From assembly GCF_900446255.1 (NCBI RefSeq), contig NZ_UIGI01000001.1, positions 2,816,763 to 2,880,762 on the forward strand: DNA of 64,000 nucleotides, given 5' to 3'. The first letter of the stretch is position 1. Every line of letters begins with the position of its first letter. Below are positions 8,481 through 18,412 of this stretch, piece by piece. The notes under the pieces were generated by a model. It was not told where the DNA came from. It saw only the letters and a list, made by a program, of their open reading frames with translations, and made no database searches. The translations under genes were made by a program, and so were the position numbers. This DNA comes from Buttiauxella agrestis (GTDB lineage: Bacteria > Pseudomonadota > Gammaproteobacteria > Enterobacterales > Enterobacteriaceae).

Positions 8481-9490
8481 ACTAATTCCTCCACTGGCTT
8501 AAAGCAGGCGCGCAAGCGACCTTCACCAAAACGCTCAAGTGGTGGCGCTGTGTTACAAATTTCCATTGCGTGTGGGCAACGTGGTTGGAACGGGCAACCT
8601 TTCGGCAAACGTAGCAGGTTTGGCGGATTGCCAGGAATGGTCAACAAAGACTCACCTTCAGCGTCCAGACGCGGAACCGCATTCAGCAGGCCGATAGAAT
8701 ACGGGTGCACCGGATTGTAGAACACATCCCGCGCCTGACCGTATTCCATGGTACGACCGGCATACATCACCAGCACTTTGTCGCAGATCCCGGCAACAAC
8801 GCCGAGATCGTGGGTGATCATGATAATCGCGGTGTTAAATTCGCGTTTCAGCTCGTTTAACAGCGTCATGATTTGCGCCTGTACGGTGACGTCCAGTGCG
8901 GTTGTTGGCTCATCAGCAATCAACAGTTTCGGACGACACAGCAACGCCATTGCGATCATTACACGCTGGCGCATCCCGCCGGAAAACTCATGCGGGAACA
9001 TACGCATGCGTTTACGTGCTTCAGGCATTTTAACCGCATCTAACATTCGAACCGATTCTTCAAACGCTTCCGCTTTACCCAATTTTTTGTGCAACATCAG
9101 CACTTCCATCAACTGCTCGCCTACACGCATGTAAGGGTTCAGTGAGGTCATTGGGTCCTGGAAAATCATCGAAATCTGTTCTGCACGCAAGCGGTTAAGC
9201 TGGCTTTCAGGCAGGTTGAGGATTTCGCGTCCGTTGAATTTAGCTGACCCGCCGATACGGCCATTTGCCGCCAGCAAGCCCATCAAGGCGAAAGCGGTTT
9301 GCGATTTACCGGAGCCGGACTCGCCGACAATACCCAGTGTTTCACCCGCTTTCAGGCTGAAATTCAGATCGTTTACCGCCGTAACGTCACCGTCTGGCGT
9401 ACCGAAGGTGACACGCAAATCTTTTACGTCTAACAACGCAGAAGTCGCGTTCAGTGGAGTAACCACCGCAGGATTTTCAATTGTGCTCAT
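8477..9490 (-). CDS. oppD: oligopeptide ABC transporter ATPase OppD
   Basis: The second ATPase of the Opp importer, 337 residues. It has Walker A GESGSGKSQ, signature FSGGMRQRVMIAMAL, Walker B LLIADEPTTALD and the C-terminal cysteine motif CPFQPRCPHAMEIC. It pairs with OppF to energise the OppBC channel. It sits 11 bp after oppC with a Shine-Dalgarno AAGGAG, and its stop overlaps the oppF start. Confidence 0.97.
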   Translation of the reverse strand: MSTIENPAVVTPLNATSALLDVKDLRVTFGTPDGDVTAVNDLNFSLKAGETLGIVGESGSGKSQTAFALMGLLAANGRIGGSAKFNGREILNLPESQLNRLRAEQISMIFQDPMTSLNPYMRVGEQLMEVLMLHKKLGKAEAFEESVRMLDAVKMPEARKRMRMFPHEFSGGMRQRVMIAMALLCRPKLLIADEPTTALDVTVQAQIMTLLNELKREFNTAIIMITHDLGVVAGICDKVLVMYAGRTMEYGQARDVFYNPVHPYSIGLLNAVPRLDAEGESLLTIPGNPPNLLRLPKGCPFQPRCPHAMEICNTAPPLERFGEGRLRACFKPVEELV

Positions 9491-9501
9491 CGCGGCACTC
9501 C

Positions 9502-10410
9502 TTAACGATCTTTCGGGTCGAGGGCATCACGCAGGCCATCGCCGATAAAGTTGAAACAGAACAGAGTGATAACCAGGAAGCCTGCCGGGAACATCAGCAA
9601 CCATGGGGAAACTTCCATGGAATTAGCACCATCGCTCAGTAATGCACCCCAGCTACTTAACGGCTCTTGCGTACCCAAACCCAGGAAGCTCAGGAAGGAT
9701 TCGAAGAGAATCATGCTTGGCACCAGCAGCGAGGCGTAAACGACGACCACGCCCAGTACGTTTGGCACGATGTGACGAACCACAATATTGGCGGTAGAAA
9801 CCCCACCGACCTGAGCGGCTTCGATGAACTCTTTACGTTTCAGGCTGAGTGTCTGGCCGCGTACAATACGCGCCATGTCCAGCCAGGAAACCATCCCGAT
9901 TGCCACGAAGATCAGCAGGATGTTTTGCCCAAAGAAAGTCACCAGCAAAATCACGAAGAACATGAACGGGAAGGAGTTCAGGATTTCCAGCAGACGCATC
10001 ATTACCGAGTCGATTTTGCCGCCCAGATAACCCGCCATCGAACCGTATAACGTCCCGACGACGACCGCCACCAACGCTGCTGCAACGCCAACCATCAGCG
10101 AGATACGCCCGCCGATTGCCACTCGAACCAGCAGGTCACGACCTGAGGAGTCAGTACCAAAATAGTGACCAGAGGTCATATCAGGTGCGGCCGACATCAT
10201 TCCCCAGTCGGTATCAAAATAACTAAACTGCGACAGCATCGGCGCAAAAGTGACGAACAGCGCGATAAATGCCAGGACAATCAGACTCGCAACCGCTGCA
10301 CGGTTATGCATAAAGCGGCGGCGAGCATCTTGCCAAAGGCTACGGCCTTCTACTTCTAGTTTTTCACTGAAGTTTTCCAGCGCCTCGCTGTTTTTATTAC
10401 TCAACATCAT
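9502..10410 (-). CDS. oppC: oligopeptide permease OppC
   Basis: A 302-residue inner-membrane permease of the dipeptide/oligopeptide family. A cytoplasmic N-terminal extension (MMLSNKNSEALENFSEKLEV) is followed by six predicted helices and the EAA loop that contacts the ATPase (EAAQVGGVSTANIVVRHI). It heterodimerises with OppB. The length equals E. coli OppC, and only 14 bp separate it from oppB upstream. Confidence 0.97.
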   Translation of the reverse strand: MMLSNKNSEALENFSEKLEVEGRSLWQDARRRFMHNRAAVASLIVLAFIALFVTFAPMLSQFSYFDTDWGMMSAAPDMTSGHYFGTDSSGRDLLVRVAIGGRISLMVGVAAALVAVVVGTLYGSMAGYLGGKIDSVMMRLLEILNSFPFMFFVILLVTFFGQNILLIFVAIGMVSWLDMARIVRGQTLSLKRKEFIEAAQVGGVSTANIVVRHIVPNVLGVVVVYASLLVPSMILFESFLSFLGLGTQEPLSSWGALLSDGANSMEVSPWLLMFPAGFLVITLFCFNFIGDGLRDALDPKDR

Positions 10411-10424
10411 GGCGAACTCCAGTA

Positions 10425-11345
10425 TCAGTAACGGATTTTCGGATCGATAACGGCGTACAGCACATCAACAATCGCGTTAAAGAGAATCGTCAGTGCGCCG
10501 ACCAGAATGGTCAGACTCAGCACCAAAGAGTAATCGCGGTTCAGCGCGCCATTAACGAACAACTGGCCAATACCTGGTAATCCGTAAATGGTTTCGATAA
10601 CCATTGAACCCGTAATGATACCGACGAAAGCCGGGCCTAAATAAGACAGAACCGGTAACAGTGCAGGTTTCAATGCGTGGCGCAAAATAATGCGGCGCAT
10701 CGGCAACCCTTTCGCACGTGCGGTACGGATAAAGTTGGAGTGCAGAACTTCAATCATCGAGCCACGAGTGATACGCGCGATACTGGCAATGTAAGCCAAC
10801 GACAGCGCGACCATTGGCAGTATCATGTATTGAATGGCCCCTCCGTTCCACCCGCCTCCGGGCAACCACTTCAGGGTTATCGCAAATATCAGAACCAGTA
10901 ATGGCGCAACCACGAAGCTCGGGATAACGACCCCGGTCATGGCCACCCCCATTACGGCGTAATCCCATTTGGTATTTTGATTCAGTGCGGCAATCACCCC
11001 TGCTAATACACCTAAGACCACTGCAAAAATAAATGCAGCTGCGCCTAATTTGGCAGAGACAGGGAAGCTCGAAGCCACCAGGTCGTTCACTGAATAATCT
11101 TTATATTTAAATGACGGGCCAAAATCACCGTGTGCCAGTTGTTTCAGGTAGCTGAAATACTGGGTGGAGATCGGATCGTTTAAATGGTATTTGGCTTCAA
11201 TGTTCGCCATCACTTCTGGCGGCAGTGCGCGTTCGCTGGTGAATGGACTCCCCGGCGCAAGGCGCATCATGAAGAATGAAATTGTTATAAGAATAAAGAG
11301 TGTCGGAATTGCTTCCAGACAACGACGTAGAATAAATTTCAACAT
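10425..11345 (-). CDS. oppB: oligopeptide permease OppB
   Basis: A 306-residue permease with six membrane helices, beginning MLKFILRRCLEAIPTLFILI, and an EAA-type coupling loop (RTARAKGLPMRRIILRHA). Together with OppC it forms the translocation pore of the oligopeptide importer. It follows oppA after a 126-bp gap that contains a hairpin, typical of operons where the binding protein is made in excess over the membrane parts. Confidence 0.97.
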   Translation of the reverse strand: MLKFILRRCLEAIPTLFILITISFFMMRLAPGSPFTSERALPPEVMANIEAKYHLNDPISTQYFSYLKQLAHGDFGPSFKYKDYSVNDLVASSFPVSAKLGAAAFIFAVVLGVLAGVIAALNQNTKWDYAVMGVAMTGVVIPSFVVAPLLVLIFAITLKWLPGGGWNGGAIQYMILPMVALSLAYIASIARITRGSMIEVLHSNFIRTARAKGLPMRRIILRHALKPALLPVLSYLGPAFVGIITGSMVIETIYGLPGIGQLFVNGALNRDYSLVLSLTILVGALTILFNAIVDVLYAVIDPKIRY

Positions 11346-11418
11346 TGCCCGTACCTTCTGGCTGTGCCTTTAGAGTGCGATAAAATAAGACACGATGGGG
11401 CAAAAATTACCCTAAATA

Positions 11419-11438
11419 ATTCACGTTGCAGCGTGAAT
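11419..11438 (-). promoter_or_regulatory. oppA-oppB intercistronic hairpin
   Basis: ATTCACGTTGCAGCGTGAAT is an almost perfect inverted repeat between oppA and oppB. It lacks an immediate T-run. It probably stabilises the oppA 3' end or causes partial termination, so that the binding protein exceeds the permease; this is inference. Confidence 0.55.
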
Positions 11439-11471
11439 CATGAAGGCTAAAACTTGCCCCACGAATTGCCA

Positions 11472-13106
11472 TTAATGTTTGATGATATACATATCTTTAG
11501 TATAGATATTGTCCATCGGGTCTTTACCGGTATAACCGCCAACCCATGGTTTCACCAGACGGGCATTCACGTAGTAATAAACCGGAACGATTGCAGAATC
11601 TTTGCCCAATTGCTGTTCCGCTTTATCGTATGCGGCAGCGCGTTGTGCCTCATCCGTCGCTTTCAGCGATTCCGCCATGATGGCGTCAAACGCTGGGCTC
11701 TTATAATGTGCGGTGTTCATTGAGCTTGTTGAAAGCATCGTGTTCAGGAAGGAAGTCGGTTCGTTGTAATCCGCACACCAGCCAGCACGCGCAACGTTGT
11801 AGTTGCCCTGGTGACGAGTATCAAGGAAGGTTTTCCACTCCTGGTTTACCAGCTTAACGTTCACACCGAGGTTTTTCTGCCAGATAGAAGCGGCAGCGAT
11901 AGCCAGTTTCTTGTGCAGATCGGAGGTGTTGTACAGCAGGTCGAAGGTCAGCGGTTTATCTTTGGTATAGCCTGCTTCAGCCAGTAATTTCTTCGCTTCT
12001 TCGTTACGTTTTTCCTGAGTCCATGAGAACCACTCAGGTTTAGTCAGTTTTGCACCGTCAGTGTAAGGAGGGGTGTAGCCATATGCTGGCAGGTCGCCCT
12101 GCGCCTTCACTTTATTAACGATGATGTCGCGATCCAGGCCCAGTTTCAGAGCGGTACGAACGCGCGCATCGTTGAACGGAGCTTTCTGGTTGTTGATTTC
12201 GTAGTAGTAAGTACACAGATACGGGTCAACATGAACTTCAGCTGGAATTTCTTTTTTCAGCTTCTGGAACAGTTCGATTGGCAGGTTGTTATAGGTCATG
12301 TCAATCTCGCCGCTGCGGTAGCGGTTCACATCCGTCACTTCGGAAGAGATTGGCAGATAGGTAATTTGTGAAATAACCGTTTTGGCGTTATCCCAATAAT
12401 TGGTATTACGCTCCATCACGATGCGTTCGTTAACAACCCAATCTTTCAGTTTATAAGCACCGTTGCTCACGATGTTTGCAGGTTGGGTCCACTTTTCACC
12501 AAACTTCTCAATGGCAGTTTTATTCACCGGGGACATCGCCGGGTTAACCAGAAGTTTGTAGAAGTAAGGAACAGGCTCGCTCAGAGTGACTTCCAGAGTG
12601 TGGTCGTCAATGGCTTTTACACCCAGTTCACTTGGTTTCATTTTGCCGTCGATGATGGCATCAACGTTTACGATATGGCCGTATTGCGGGTAGCTTGCGT
12701 ATGGCGAAGCGGTGTTTGGATCAACCAGACGCTGCCAGCTATAGACGAAATCTTGCGCGGTAACAGGCTCGCCGTTAGACCATTTCGCATCTTTACGCAG
12801 ATGGAAGGTCCAGACTTTAAAATCTTTATTATCCCAGGACTCTGCTACGCCCGGAATTGGGTGGCCATCTTTTGGAGAAGTAATTAATAAACCTTCAAAC
12901 AGATCACGGCTCACGTTTGACTCAGGAACGCCTTCAATTTTATTTGGGTCCAGAGACTGTGGTTCAGCACCGTTGTTTCGAATCAACGTTTGCTTTTCTG
13001 ACAGTTGAACACCTGCAGGAACTTCGGCCGCCATGGCCACATTGCCTACGATTAGCGCGGATAAAATGCTTGCTGCTACCAGACTTTTTTTTGTGATGAT
13101 GGACAT
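11472..13106 (-). CDS. oppA: periplasmic oligopeptide-binding protein OppA
   Basis: A 544-residue solute-binding protein with a signal peptide ending AMA near residue 27, and the mature start AEVPAGVQLSEKQTLIRNNG. It matches E. coli OppA along its whole length (EGVPESNVSRDLFEGLL, GWCADYNEPTSFLNTML, YVNARLVKPWVGGYTGKDP). It delivers peptides of about two to five residues to OppBCDF. The Shine-Dalgarno GGAG lies 10 bases before ATG. In E. coli and Salmonella the oppA ribosome-binding region is a target of the small RNA GcvB; the CACAATG context here fits but I did not model pairing. Confidence 0.98.
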   Translation of the reverse strand: MSIITKKSLVAASILSALIVGNVAMAAEVPAGVQLSEKQTLIRNNGAEPQSLDPNKIEGVPESNVSRDLFEGLLITSPKDGHPIPGVAESWDNKDFKVWTFHLRKDAKWSNGEPVTAQDFVYSWQRLVDPNTASPYASYPQYGHIVNVDAIIDGKMKPSELGVKAIDDHTLEVTLSEPVPYFYKLLVNPAMSPVNKTAIEKFGEKWTQPANIVSNGAYKLKDWVVNERIVMERNTNYWDNAKTVISQITYLPISSEVTDVNRYRSGEIDMTYNNLPIELFQKLKKEIPAEVHVDPYLCTYYYEINNQKAPFNDARVRTALKLGLDRDIIVNKVKAQGDLPAYGYTPPYTDGAKLTKPEWFSWTQEKRNEEAKKLLAEAGYTKDKPLTFDLLYNTSDLHKKLAIAAASIWQKNLGVNVKLVNQEWKTFLDTRHQGNYNVARAGWCADYNEPTSFLNTMLSTSSMNTAHYKSPAFDAIMAESLKATDEAQRAAAYDKAEQQLGKDSAIVPVYYYVNARLVKPWVGGYTGKDPMDNIYTKDMYIIKH

Positions 13107-13868
13107 TGTGTTGATACTCCACTCATTATAATTACCGACCCGAAAGCCAGCCTCTTCCCCTCTGGGGGTTCCTTAACAGTGCAAGAGCGTTATGCAGCTG
13201 CCAGGTTGTTCTTCTGTGTTACTTGCTATCACCGACTTTATTTGGGGGATGCTCTTATTGGCACCCTGCTCCGTCGATTCTTAATCAACCTACCCTGTTC
13301 TCAGGTTGATATTGATGAGTCATCTGTAAATGAAACATTTTTCAGATAATTGTGTTGCCCGGAAAGTATCAAAAGCGCCTGATGCCCGCCAATACAATTT
13401 GCAAATTTGTTAAGCATTTCTCTTTTATCTAGTCAGCATCACATTTGTAGAGGAGCCATATCGGCGCATTTTCTCTACTTAAATGATTAAAAATAAAAGA
13501 GATAGTGGCGTGACCATAGGCAAGCGCTTTCCAGCATTTGGCGCAACTCCGAGATTCACAATAATTTAACAATTGGTTGTTTTTTAGCACATTCATCTAC
13601 AAGAGAGCTTGATTAACTAATATCATCTCAATAAAGCGGCAGCAAGTATCATTGTGTAGTGTGAGTGAAATAACGATGCGATTGTGAATTTTATGTACAG
13701 TGGAAGAAAATCAAGGCGGCTAATGCCCCGTTTCCAAAGCATTTTCTTATGAATGATTTTTAAAATAAACGATGCGGGAATGTTCTTAACAGATGAGTTT
13801 TGGTGGGAAGTTAACAAGAAAAAAGCAGAATGGTTATTCTGCTTTTTCATATCTCAGATTCAGCAGAA
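13107..13868. other. 760-bp AT-rich intergenic region oppA-ychE
   Basis: I found no convincing gene. The stretch is AT-rich and upstream of oppA, so it must carry the opp promoter and probably a long leader; E. coli also has a long gap here. A weak inverted repeat GTAGAG (13447-13452) / CTCTAC (13473-13478) is visible. A 75-codon reverse frame at 13623-13850 has no ribosome-binding site and no recognisable content. Confidence 0.6.
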
Positions 13869-14516
13869 CTAACTTAGCAACCCTGGGAAGATAGTTTTCA
13901 GACCGGTGACGATAAATTCAATCCCCAAAGCCATCAATAACAAACCCATAATACGGGTGATGACGTTAATGCCCGTTTGCCCCAGCAGACGGACTAACCA
14001 TGGTGCAAGGCGGAAAACCAGCCAACAACAGAAAGCAAATAGTGCAATAGCAATCGTAAAACCGATTAAATAATTCCAGCTATGGTAGCGAGTCCCCCAG
14101 ACAATGGTAGAACTGATTGCACCAGGGCCGGCCATTAATGGAAGTGCCAGGGGAACAACACCGACGCTTTCGCGAATAGCACTTTCTGACTTCTCTTGTT
14201 TGTTCTGTTTATCTTCCCCGAGCTTACCGCTAATCATCGACATCGCAATAGTCACGACCAGAATCCCACCGGCAATACGGAAAGAATCTATTGATATGCC
14301 GAATAACTGAAGAATGCCGTCACCGAGGAACAATGACGTCCATAAGATGATAGCTACTGACAGATTTGCAGTAAGGTTGGTTTTATTCCTCGCTACCGCG
14401 GTTTGGTAGCTGGTCATGCTGATAAAGACGGGAATAATCCCCACCGGGTTTACCAGCGCGAACAAGCCAATAAAGAACTTAAAATAGGTAGGCAAATCAA
14501 ACAAGGATTGAGCCAC
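13869..14516 (-). CDS. ychE: MarC-family inner-membrane protein YchE
   Basis: A 215-residue integral membrane protein of the MarC/NAAT family with about six helices; its transport role is unproven. It matches E. coli YchE closely (FFIGLFALVNPVGIIPVFIS, GKLGEDKQNKQEKSES, PLMAGPGAISSTIVWGTRYH). The start is GTG 14516, six bases after GGAG, giving exactly the E. coli length. An ATG nine codons upstream (14543) is less likely. It lies between opp and adhE, transcribed away from adhE. Confidence 0.92.
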   Translation of the reverse strand: MAQSLFDLPTYFKFFIGLFALVNPVGIIPVFISMTSYQTAVARNKTNLTANLSVAIILWTSLFLGDGILQLFGISIDSFRIAGGILVVTIAMSMISGKLGEDKQNKQEKSESAIRESVGVVPLALPLMAGPGAISSTIVWGTRYHSWNYLIGFTIAIALFAFCCWLVFRLAPWLVRLLGQTGINVITRIMGLLLMALGIEFIVTGLKTIFPGLLS

Positions 14517-14754
14517 TAAAAACTCCGCAAATGAACGTAGCAAAGGCCGGCGTAATGTAATGGAAAACAGTTGCTGGCGCTACGCCCTTTCGTAGCATAG
14601 ATAACTACTTTTAGAAGCAAATGCGATATTAATCAATAATGTTACCCGCTTGTTGAAAATATGGTAGTTTGTTTTGTCTTAGCTGTGACTAAAATTTTAA
14701 AGATTTATCAGTAACCTGATTCTGGCGTGCTGAATGGAGTCAGCCTTAGGATAA

Positions 14755-14770
14755 TGTGATTTACATCACA
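14755..14770 (+). promoter_or_regulatory. CRP-type site upstream of adhE
   Basis: TGTGATTTACATCACA matches the CRP consensus TGTGA-N6-TCACA in every defined position. A TATAAT sequence follows at 14817-14822. FNR recognises a related but different half-site, so CRP is the better reading. The role at adhE is inferred from position. Confidence 0.6.
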
Positions 14771-14852
14771 AAAAACCTACTCAGAAGTGAGTACTCTTGG
14801 ATACATCTGAAGAGCGTATAATTCAGACCATGAATAGGTTTTTTCGATAAGG

Positions 14853-14973
14853 CTCTTTTAGTAAATCAGCAGGTCGTTTTGGGAAGTTTTTGGATAGTCG
14901 TGGCTCGTGGTTTTACGCAAGCTGTTGCCCGCTGACTATACTGTCGTCTCGAGCAGCTCATTTACTAAAAGAG
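14853..14973 (+). promoter_or_regulatory. adhE leader with long-range inverted repeat
   Basis: CTCTTTTAGTAAAT (14853-14866) and ATTTACTAAAAGAG (14960-14973) are perfectly complementary over 14 bp and separated by 93 bases. The second arm ends about 10 bases before the AGGAG of adhE. In E. coli the adhE leader folds so that RNase III cleavage is needed for good translation; this pairing could be the equivalent. It is seen in sequence; the function is inferred. Confidence 0.6.
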
Positions 14974-14996
14974 TTTAACATTATCAGGAGAGCATT

Positions 14997-17681
14997 ATGG
15001 CTGTAACTAATGTCGCTGAACTTAACGCACTTGTAGAGCGCGTCAAGAAAGCCCAGCGTGAATATGCCAACTTTACTCAAGAGCAAGTTGATAAAATCTT
15101 CCGCGCCGCCGCTCTGGCAGCTGCCGATGCTCGAATCCCTCTAGCGAAACTGGCCGTTGCCGAATCTGGCATGGGTATCGTTGAAGATAAAGTGATCAAA
15201 AACCACTTTGCTTCAGAGTATATCTACAACGCCTATAAAGATGAAAAGACCTGTGGTGTTCTTAGTGAAGACCAGACCTTCGGGACTATCACCATCGCTG
15301 AGCCAATCGGTATCATCTGCGGTATCGTTCCGACGACTAACCCAACTTCAACGGCTATCTTTAAGTCTCTGATCAGCCTGAAGACTCGTAACGCGATCAT
15401 CTTCTCTCCACACCCACGTGCAAAAGACGCGACCAACAAAGCAGCAGACATCGTTCTGCAAGCTGCGATCGCTGCGGGTGCTCCTAAAGATCTGATTGGT
15501 TGGATTGACCAACCTTCTGTCGAACTGTCTAACGCTCTGATGCACCACCCAGATATCAACATGATTCTGGCTACTGGTGGTCCAGGTATGGTTAAGGCTG
15601 CATACAGCTCCGGTAAACCAGCAATCGGTGTAGGCGCAGGTAACACTCCAGTTGTTGTTGACGAAACTGCTGACATCAAACGTGTTGTTGCTTCTATCCT
15701 GATGTCTAAAACCTTCGATAACGGCGTAATCTGTGCTTCCGAGCAATCAGTTATCGTTGTTGACTCTGCTTATAACGCAGTGCGCGAACGTTTTGCATCC
15801 CACGGCGGCTACATGCTGCAGGGCAAAGAGCTGAAAGCTGTTCAGGACATCATCCTGAAAAACGGCGCGCTGAACGCAGCTATCGTTGGTCAGCCAGCAA
15901 CCAAAATTGCTGAACTGGCAGGCTTCACAGTACCGGCTGACACCAAGATTCTGATTGGTGAAGTTAGCGTGGTTGACGAATCTGAGCCATTTGCTCACGA
16001 AAAACTGTCTCCAACTCTGGCTATGTACCGTGCTAAGAGCTTCGAAGATGCAGTTGTTAAAGCTGAGAAACTGGTTGAAATGGGCGGCATCGGCCACACC
16101 TCTTGCCTGTACACAGACCAGGACAACCAGCCAGAGCGCGTTAAGCACTTCGGCGACAAAATGAAAACTGCACGTATCCTGATCAACACCCCTGCTTCAC
16201 AGGGTGGTATCGGTGACCTGTACAACTTTAAACTCGCGCCTTCCCTGACTCTGGGTTGTGGTTCATGGGGTGGTAACTCCATCTCTGAGAACGTGGGTCC
16301 TAAGCACCTGATCAACAAGAAAACCGTTGCTAAGCGAGCTGAGAACATGTTGTGGCATAAACTTCCGAAATCTATCTACTTCCGCCGTGGCTCTCTGCCA
16401 ATCGCGCTGGACGAAGTGATTACTGATGGTCACAAACGTGCGATGATCGTTACCGACCGTTTCCTGTTCAACAACGGCTATGCAGACCAGATCACTTCTG
16501 TTCTGAAAGCAGCTGGCGTTGAAACTGAAGTCTTCTTCGAAGTAGAAGCTGATCCAACTCTGACCGTGGTACGTAAAGGTGCAGAACTGGCGAACTCCTT
16601 CAAACCAGACGTGATTATCGCGCTGGGCGGCGGTTCACCAATGGATGCTGCGAAAATCATGTGGGTTATGTACGAGCACCCAGAAACTCACTTCGAAGAA
16701 CTGGCACTGCGCTTCATGGACATCCGTAAGCGTATCTACAAGTTCCCGAAAATGGGCGTAAAAGCGAAAATGATCGCGGTTACTACCACTTCCGGTACGG
16801 GTTCAGAAGTGACTCCGTTTGCAGTTGTAACTGATGATGCAACAGGTCAGAAATACCCACTGGCTGACTACGCTCTGACTCCAGATATGGCGATTGTTGA
16901 TGCCAACCTAGTGATGGATATGCCTAAGTCCCTGTGTGCATTCGGTGGTCTGGATGCCGTGACTCACGCACTGGAAGCTTACGTTTCCGTACTGGCAAGC
17001 GAGTTCTCTGACGGTCAGGCTCTGCAAGCGCTGAAACTGCTGAAAGAAAACCTGCCAGCATCTTACAACGAAGGCTCCAAAAACCCAGTTGCTCGTGAGC
17101 GTGTACACAACGCTGCGACCATCGCGGGTATCGCGTTTGCGAACGCCTTCCTGGGTGTGTGTCACTCAATGGCTCACAAACTGGGTTCACAGTTCCACAT
17201 TCCTCACGGTCTGGCGAACGCCCTGTTGATTTCCAACGTTATCCGCTATAACGCGAATGACAACCCAACCAAGCAAACTGCATTCAGCCAGTATGACCGC
17301 CCACAAGCGCGTCGTCGTTATGCTGAAATCGCAGACCATCTGGGTCTGAGCGCACCGGGCGACCGTACTGCTGCTAAGATCGAGAAACTGCTGGCATGGC
17401 TGGATTCTATCAAGGCTGAACTGGGTATTCCTAAGTCCATCCGCGAAGCAGGCGTTCAGGAAGCTGACTTCCTGGCACACGTTGATAAACTGTCTGAAGA
17501 TGCGTTCGATGACCAGTGTACCGGTGCTAACCCACGTTACCCACTGATCTCTGAACTGAAACAAATTCTGATGGATACCTTCTACGGTCGTGAATTCTCC
17601 GAAGAAGGCAACGAAGCAGCACCTGCTAAAGCAGCAGCTCCTGTCGCTAAAGCTGACAAGAAAGCGAAGAAAACCGCTTAA
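14997..17681 (+). CDS. adhE: bifunctional acetaldehyde/alcohol dehydrogenase AdhE
   Basis: An 894-residue fusion enzyme (E. coli 891) reducing acetyl-CoA to acetaldehyde and then ethanol, regenerating NAD+ in fermentation. The N-terminal aldehyde dehydrogenase half has catalytic Cys246 in VICASEQ. A linker leads to the iron-dependent alcohol dehydrogenase half (from about residue 450), with GGGSPMDAAK and the metal-binding histidines in FGGLDAVTHALEAY and GVCHSMAHKLG / FHIPHGLANA. The protein forms spirosomes. The C-terminal tail is Ala/Lys-rich (APAKAAAPVAKADKKAKKTA). AGGAG precedes ATG. A terminator follows directly. Confidence 0.98.
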   Translation: MAVTNVAELNALVERVKKAQREYANFTQEQVDKIFRAAALAAADARIPLAKLAVAESGMGIVEDKVIKNHFASEYIYNAYKDEKTCGVLSEDQTFGTITIAEPIGIICGIVPTTNPTSTAIFKSLISLKTRNAIIFSPHPRAKDATNKAADIVLQAAIAAGAPKDLIGWIDQPSVELSNALMHHPDINMILATGGPGMVKAAYSSGKPAIGVGAGNTPVVVDETADIKRVVASILMSKTFDNGVICASEQSVIVVDSAYNAVRERFASHGGYMLQGKELKAVQDIILKNGALNAAIVGQPATKIAELAGFTVPADTKILIGEVSVVDESEPFAHEKLSPTLAMYRAKSFEDAVVKAEKLVEMGGIGHTSCLYTDQDNQPERVKHFGDKMKTARILINTPASQGGIGDLYNFKLAPSLTLGCGSWGGNSISENVGPKHLINKKTVAKRAENMLWHKLPKSIYFRRGSLPIALDEVITDGHKRAMIVTDRFLFNNGYADQITSVLKAAGVETEVFFEVEADPTLTVVRKGAELANSFKPDVIIALGGGSPMDAAKIMWVMYEHPETHFEELALRFMDIRKRIYKFPKMGVKAKMIAVTTTSGTGSEVTPFAVVTDDATGQKYPLADYALTPDMAIVDANLVMDMPKSLCAFGGLDAVTHALEAYVSVLASEFSDGQALQALKLLKENLPASYNEGSKNPVARERVHNAATIAGIAFANAFLGVCHSMAHKLGSQFHIPHGLANALLISNVIRYNANDNPTKQTAFSQYDRPQARRRYAEIADHLGLSAPGDRTAAKIEKLLAWLDSIKAELGIPKSIREAGVQEADFLAHVDKLSEDAFDDQCTGANPRYPLISELKQILMDTFYGREFSEEGNEAAPAKAAAPVAKADKKAKKTA

Positions 17682-17694
17682 TTGTTATCGCTAA

Positions 17695-17723
17695 TAAAAA
17701 AACCCGCTTCGGCGGGTTTTTTT
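17695..17723 (+). terminator. adhE terminator
   Basis: The stem AACCCGC-TTCG-GCGGGTT is flanked by A and T runs, starting 14 bp after the adhE stop. It could also act on the convergent tdk transcript. Confidence 0.9.
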
Positions 17724-17806
17724 ATGTCTGCATTTTTCAAAATCACACTGTAAAGCGTTATACAGCCTTCAAGGGGAAAGCCTCCCCTTCCCCTTCATTT
17801 AGTTTT

Positions 17807-18412
17807 TTAAGCGCCCTGAATGCCTTGTAGGGACCCTTTTTGCAGCGCTTCTTTGTAATGCTTGCGGCATACTGATACATAGCGTTCATTACCACCGATA
17901 ACCACCTGCTCGCCCTGGTTATACGGTCGACCTTCGTGATCAAGTCGCAATACCATGCTCGCCTTACGACCACAGAAACAAATGGTTTTTAATTCCACCA
18001 GCTTATCTGACCATGCCAATAAATATTGGCTCCCGCCAAAAAGCTCACCCTGGAAATCAGTGCGTAATCCATAACACAGCACGGGAATATCAAGATCATC
18101 TACGACATCTGATAAAGCTAATACTTGATCTCGCGTCAGGAACTGACATTCGTCCACCAGGACACAATTGACGGCATTACGCTGATGCTCATCGCGTATT
18201 TCATTGAATAATTGAGTTGAAGCATTGTAGAGCTTTGCAGGCGACGACAATCCAATACGCGAACTCACCTTTCCAGAGCCAAATCGATTGTCAATTTCTG
18301 CGGTATACACCAGCGTGCGCATTCCGCGCTCTTGATAGTTGTATGAAGATTGCAGTAATGCAGTGGATTTCCCCGCATTCATTGCGGAATAGTAAAAGTA
18401 GAGTTGTGCCAT
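17807..18412 (-). CDS. tdk: thymidine kinase
   Basis: A 201-residue type II thymidine kinase that phosphorylates thymidine to dTMP in salvage. The P-loop is [13 protein letters not shown] at the N-terminus, VLVDECQFL is the DxxQ/Walker-B region, and a zinc-binding lasso domain carries cysteines in [14 protein letters not shown] and the later C-x-x-H of SVCRKHY. E. coli Tdk is 205 residues; the last dozen residues differ ([12 protein letters not shown]). It is convergent with adhE and divergent from hns. Confidence 0.96.
   Translation of the reverse strand: MAQLYFYYSAMNAGKSTALLQSSYNYQERGMRTLVYTAEIDNRFGSGKVSSRIGLSSPAKLYNASTQLFNEIRDEHQRNAVNCVLVDECQFLTRDQVLALSDVVDDLDIPVLCYGLRTDFQGELFGGSQYLLAWSDKLVELKTICFCGRKASMVLRLDHEGRPYNQGEQVVIGGNERYVSVCRKHYKEALQKGSLQGIQGA

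Noticed and set aside
13623-13850. 75-codon reverse frame between oppA and ychE
   Set aside because: AT-rich sequence without a ribosome-binding site or known motif; treated as leader/intergenic DNA.
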